From assembly GCA_031277435.1 (NCBI GenBank), contig JAITMI010000339.1:1-7986 (forward strand): a DNA stretch of 7,986 nt. The letters are read 5' to 3'. This stretch comes from Pseudomonadales bacterium (GTDB taxonomy: Bacteria; Pseudomonadota; Gammaproteobacteria; Pseudomonadales; Pseudohongiellaceae). A program made the position numbers and the translations under genes. The notes below the pieces were generated by a model, which worked only from the letters and a program-made list of their open reading frames with translations, was not told the DNA's origin and did no database searches. Position 1 is the first letter of the stretch. Each line of letters begins with the position of its first letter. Below are positions 6,324 through 7,986 of the stretch, piece by piece.

Positions 6324-6356
6324 GATGCCTTATGTTCCTGTCCGGGCTAAGGCATC
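6324..6356. repeat. Perfect 9-bp inverted repeat in the leader of the aldolase-fold gene
   Basis: GATGCCTTA (6324-6332) and TAAGGCATC (6348-6356) are exact inverted copies separated by 15 bases. They end 44 bases before the ATG at 6401 and 29 bases before its ribosome site. The arms are centred 24 bases apart. This could be an operator for a dimeric regulator or an RNA hairpin in the 5' leader. No T-run follows, so termination is unlikely. A TATAAA at 6251-6256 upstream could be a -10, with TTGAGG at 6225-6230 at a poor 20-base spacing. Confidence 0.55.
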
Positions 6357-6400
6357 GCGTGAATATTTTTGAACGGCTGAATCGCGGAGGAGCGTAATAA

Positions 6401-7228
6401 ATGTACCAGAACACACTCAATCATCAGCGCTTATGGCAATTAGTTTGCTCGTGCCTGTTGGCCGCCATGTTGTCCCCGTTTTCGCTCGCTCAGACGGCGC
6501 CCACGCCCCTATCGCAGGAAGATGAAGCACGCATTGAAGAACTCGTTATCGCCAATCGCATTCTGGCGAATGAGGGGATAGTTGACGGCTTTGGCCACAT
6601 CAGCGTGCGTTCGGCCACTAATCCCACGCACTATTTCATGGCGGGCTCCCGTGCGCCGGCCTTGGTGCAGCGCGACGATATCATCGAATTCGACGAGAAC
6701 GGCGCACCGCTCAACGCGCGGCCTGGGCAGGAGCTATACAGCGAACGCTTCATTCATGGCGAAATCTATCGCGTCCGGCCCGACGCACAATCGGTGGTTC
6801 ACGCGCATTCCCCCGCCGTGCTGCCGTTTGGCTTGACCAACACCCCGCTCCTGCCGGTGATCCACAATGCCGCGTTTCTGGGAACCGAGCCCGCGCCGGT
6901 GTTCGAAATCTGGGACGCTGGCGGTGAAGATAACGCCATGCTCGTCAGTACCTTGGAACTTGGGGCGGCATTGGCAACACAGCTTGGTAACCGGCCCGTG
7001 ATATTGATGCGCGGACATGGCATGGCGGTAGCGGCGGAATCGATTCAACGCGCGGTTTTTCAGGCTGTTTATACGCAGCGCAACGCGAGCATCCTGCTTG
7101 AAGCATTGCGTCTTGGCCCGCCAATCTACCTCAACCGCTATGAAGTTCAGCGCACCGATCGCATGGACCGGCAATGGGAAAAGTGGCGCCGGGACGCCGA
7201 AGCATCGCTGCGCCAGGACGCCCCGTAA
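6401..7228 (+). CDS. Exported class II aldolase/adducin-family protein
   Basis: The 275-residue product starts with a signal peptide: LWQLVCSCLLAAMLSPFSLA ends at residue 30 with likely cleavage SLA|QT, so it is predicted to be periplasmic. The rest is a class II aldolase/adducin domain. Zinc ligands are visible as His134 and His136 in VVHAHSP and His206 in RGHG, and the usual acidic residue is Glu115 in YSERFIHGEIYR, so the metal site looks complete. GFGHISVR (63-70) is also typical of the fold. Cytoplasmic members (fuculose-phosphate aldolase, ribulose-phosphate epimerase and related decarboxylases) act on sugar phosphates, which are scarce in the periplasm, so the substrate cannot be read from the family. 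The tail after about 240 (YLNRYEVQRTDRMDRQWEKWRR) resembles other short family members. ATG 6401 has strong GGAGGAG at 6386-6392. It ends in a good terminator and appears monocistronic. Confidence 0.9.
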   Translation: MYQNTLNHQRLWQLVCSCLLAAMLSPFSLAQTAPTPLSQEDEARIEELVIANRILANEGIVDGFGHISVRSATNPTHYFMAGSRAPALVQRDDIIEFDENGAPLNARPGQELYSERFIHGEIYRVRPDAQSVVHAHSPAVLPFGLTNTPLLPVIHNAAFLGTEPAPVFEIWDAGGEDNAMLVSTLELGAALATQLGNRPVILMRGHGMAVAAESIQRAVFQAVYTQRNASILLEALRLGPPIYLNRYEVQRTDRMDRQWEKWRRDAEASLRQDAP

Positions 7229-7245
7229 TACGCCAGCGCGCCCCC

Positions 7246-7275
7246 AAAAAAACCGGCCCCAAAGGCCGGTTTTTT
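7246..7275. terminator. Bidirectional intrinsic terminator
   Basis: Seven A residues (7246-7252), CCGGCC (7253-7258), a five-base loop CCAAA, GGCCGG (7264-7269) and six T residues (7270-7275) form a symmetric hairpin with a T-run in either direction. It lies 17 bases past the stop of the plus-strand aldolase-fold gene and 14 bases past the stop of the minus-strand DUF1993 gene, so it should end both transcripts. Confidence 0.95.
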
Positions 7276-7289
7276 GTTACCGATTCACC

Positions 7290-7790
7290 TCAACCCAAAA
7301 AGTCGCTCTTACCCACCGGCACGCCATTGTGACGCAGGATGTTGTAGGTGGTGGTGATGTGGAAAAACACATTGGGCAGCGCCCAGTTGCGCAGATAGAA
7401 ATCGCCGGCGAATTCCAGTTCGCGCGGGCCAGCTTTCAATTTGATTTGTTTTTGTTCGCTGCCGTCGATGGCGGCGGCATCGAGCGTGTCGAGAAAACGG
7501 CTGGTTTTATCGATGCGCGCGCGCAGTTCCTCGAAGGTGGTTTCGGTGTCTTCAAACTTGGGCGCTTCCACGCCGGCCAGCCGCGCGCCGCAGCCTTTGG
7601 CCATGTCGCAAGCGATCTGCACCTGGCGGCTCAGCGGGAACATATCGGGAAACAAACGGGCGCTGGTGAGCACTTTTTCATCCAGCTTTTTTTCCGCCAC
7701 GTAGTCGCTGCCTTTTTGCAAAATATTCGCCAGATTTTTCAGGTAATGCTGGAACACGGGAACGGACGAGGAATACATGGACAGCGACAT
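7290..7790 (-). CDS. DUF1993 family protein
   Basis: This 166-residue protein, with no signal peptide or membrane segment, reads as a helical-bundle protein of the DUF1993 family (DinB-like fold). Recognisable features are the start MSLSMYSSSVPVFQHYLKNL, the segment RLFPDMFPLSRQVQIACDMAKG (about 45-66), the FAGDFYLRNWALPNVFFH segment (127-144) and the conserved ending TTYNILRHNGVPVGKSDFLG. Histidines 15, 144 and 154 are spaced in a way that recalls metal-binding DinB-like proteins, but that is inference. The biochemical role of the family is not established. ATG 7790 is preferred over GTG 7829 because GGAG lies nine bases upstream on the minus strand and family proteins begin around here. TAGAAT on the minus strand at 7848-7843 could be a -10, without a good -35. 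It appears to be a single-gene unit. Confidence 0.88.
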   Translation of the reverse strand: MSLSMYSSSVPVFQHYLKNLANILQKGSDYVAEKKLDEKVLTSARLFPDMFPLSRQVQIACDMAKGCGARLAGVEAPKFEDTETTFEELRARIDKTSRFLDTLDAAAIDGSEQKQIKLKAGPRELEFAGDFYLRNWALPNVFFHITTTYNILRHNGVPVGKSDFLG

Positions 7791-7861
7791 GAACGAAGTC
7801 TCCAAAGGTGAACTGTAACGGGGGGCCACGATGGGCGCGGCGATTCTACTCTGAACTACCT

Positions 7862-7891
7862 GTTCCGAGGATAAAAATATGCACTCGGAAC
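7862..7891. repeat. Perfect 8-bp inverted repeat after the antitoxin-like stop
   Basis: GTTCCGAG (7862-7869) and CTCGGAAC (7884-7891) are exact inverted copies around a 14-base AT-rich spacer (GATAAAAATATGCA). The repeat begins eight bases beyond the minus-strand stop at 7900 and lies upstream of the DUF1993 gene. It could end the antitoxin-like transcript, although no T-run follows on the minus strand, or act as a protein-binding site. Confidence 0.5.
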
Positions 7892-7899
7892 GCAGTCTT

Positions 7900-7986
7900 T
7901 TAGAGCAAAATCTGAATGCCGTGCTTGCGCACGATCGACAGCAATTTAAGCGCCGCGCCGCTAGGCTTCTTGGCGCCGGTTTCCCA
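7900..7986 (-). CDS. C-terminal fragment of an HTH (XRE/HigA-like) antitoxin-type protein, 5' end outside the window
   Basis: The minus strand from the right edge reads WETGAKKPSGAALKLLSIVR and then KHGIQILL before TAA at 7902-7900, giving 28 residues. The pattern WE.G...PSGAALKLL is typical of the end of the helix-turn-helix domain in XRE-family antitoxins of the HigA/NadS/MqsA type, where the domain lies near the C-terminus of a short protein and represses its own toxin-antitoxin operon. In those pairs the toxin gene usually lies immediately upstream, which here is beyond the right edge. An ordinary XRE regulator is the alternative. The frame and stop are clear; the family call rests on a short stretch. 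Confidence 0.68.
   Translation of the reverse strand, partial: WETGAKKPSGAALKLLSIVRKHGIQILL

Overview
The window reads as a chromosomal stretch of a gammaproteobacterium. YciO and YciB match the Escherichia coli proteins along their length (YciO is 206 aa in both), and Uup, UbiX and PanD are also of proteobacterial type. Base composition is moderately GC-rich, and coding is dense on both strands. I cannot name the genus. All family calls come from recognised motifs and remembered homologues, not from a search.

Layout: (1) 1-243, minus strand: a broken gene resembling TumE/DUF6516-type toxins, with one apparent frameshift, running off the left edge. (2) 309-929 minus, yciO, divergent from 1015-1635 plus, yciB (septation/inner-membrane protein). 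(3) 1723-3024 plus: a two-gene unit, a membrane-anchored coiled-coil/von Willebrand A protein followed 9 bases later by a small zinc-ribbon membrane protein; its job is unknown. (4) 3026-4903 minus, uup (ABC-F ATPase), converging on that unit with one base between stop codons, and divergent from 4973-5599 plus, ubiX (flavin prenyltransferase), which has a repeat-built N-terminal extension. (5) 5613-5727: a 115-base palindromic element between the convergent ubiX and panD. (6) 5748-6128 minus, panD (aspartate 1-decarboxylase, GTG start), divergent from 6401-7228 plus, an exported class II aldolase/adducin-fold protein whose leader carries a perfect 9-bp inverted repeat. (7) 7246-7275: a strong bidirectional terminator shared with the converging DUF1993 gene at 7290-7790 minus. 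(8) 7900-7986 minus: the C-terminal end of an HTH antitoxin-like protein running off the right edge, with a perfect 8-bp inverted repeat just after its stop.

Most genes are housekeeping: cofactor supply (prenylated FMN for ubiquinone synthesis; beta-alanine for pantothenate/CoA), ribosome-associated ATPase function and envelope integrity. They do not form one pathway. The less ordinary content is the VWA/zinc-ribbon pair, the exported aldolase-fold protein, the palindromic element, the UbiX tandem repeat, and toxin-antitoxin-like fragments at both edges. I found no CRISPR array, rRNA, tRNA, integrase or transposase gene. No large undescribed system is visible; the best candidates for new biology are the VWA/zinc-ribbon pair and the palindromic element.
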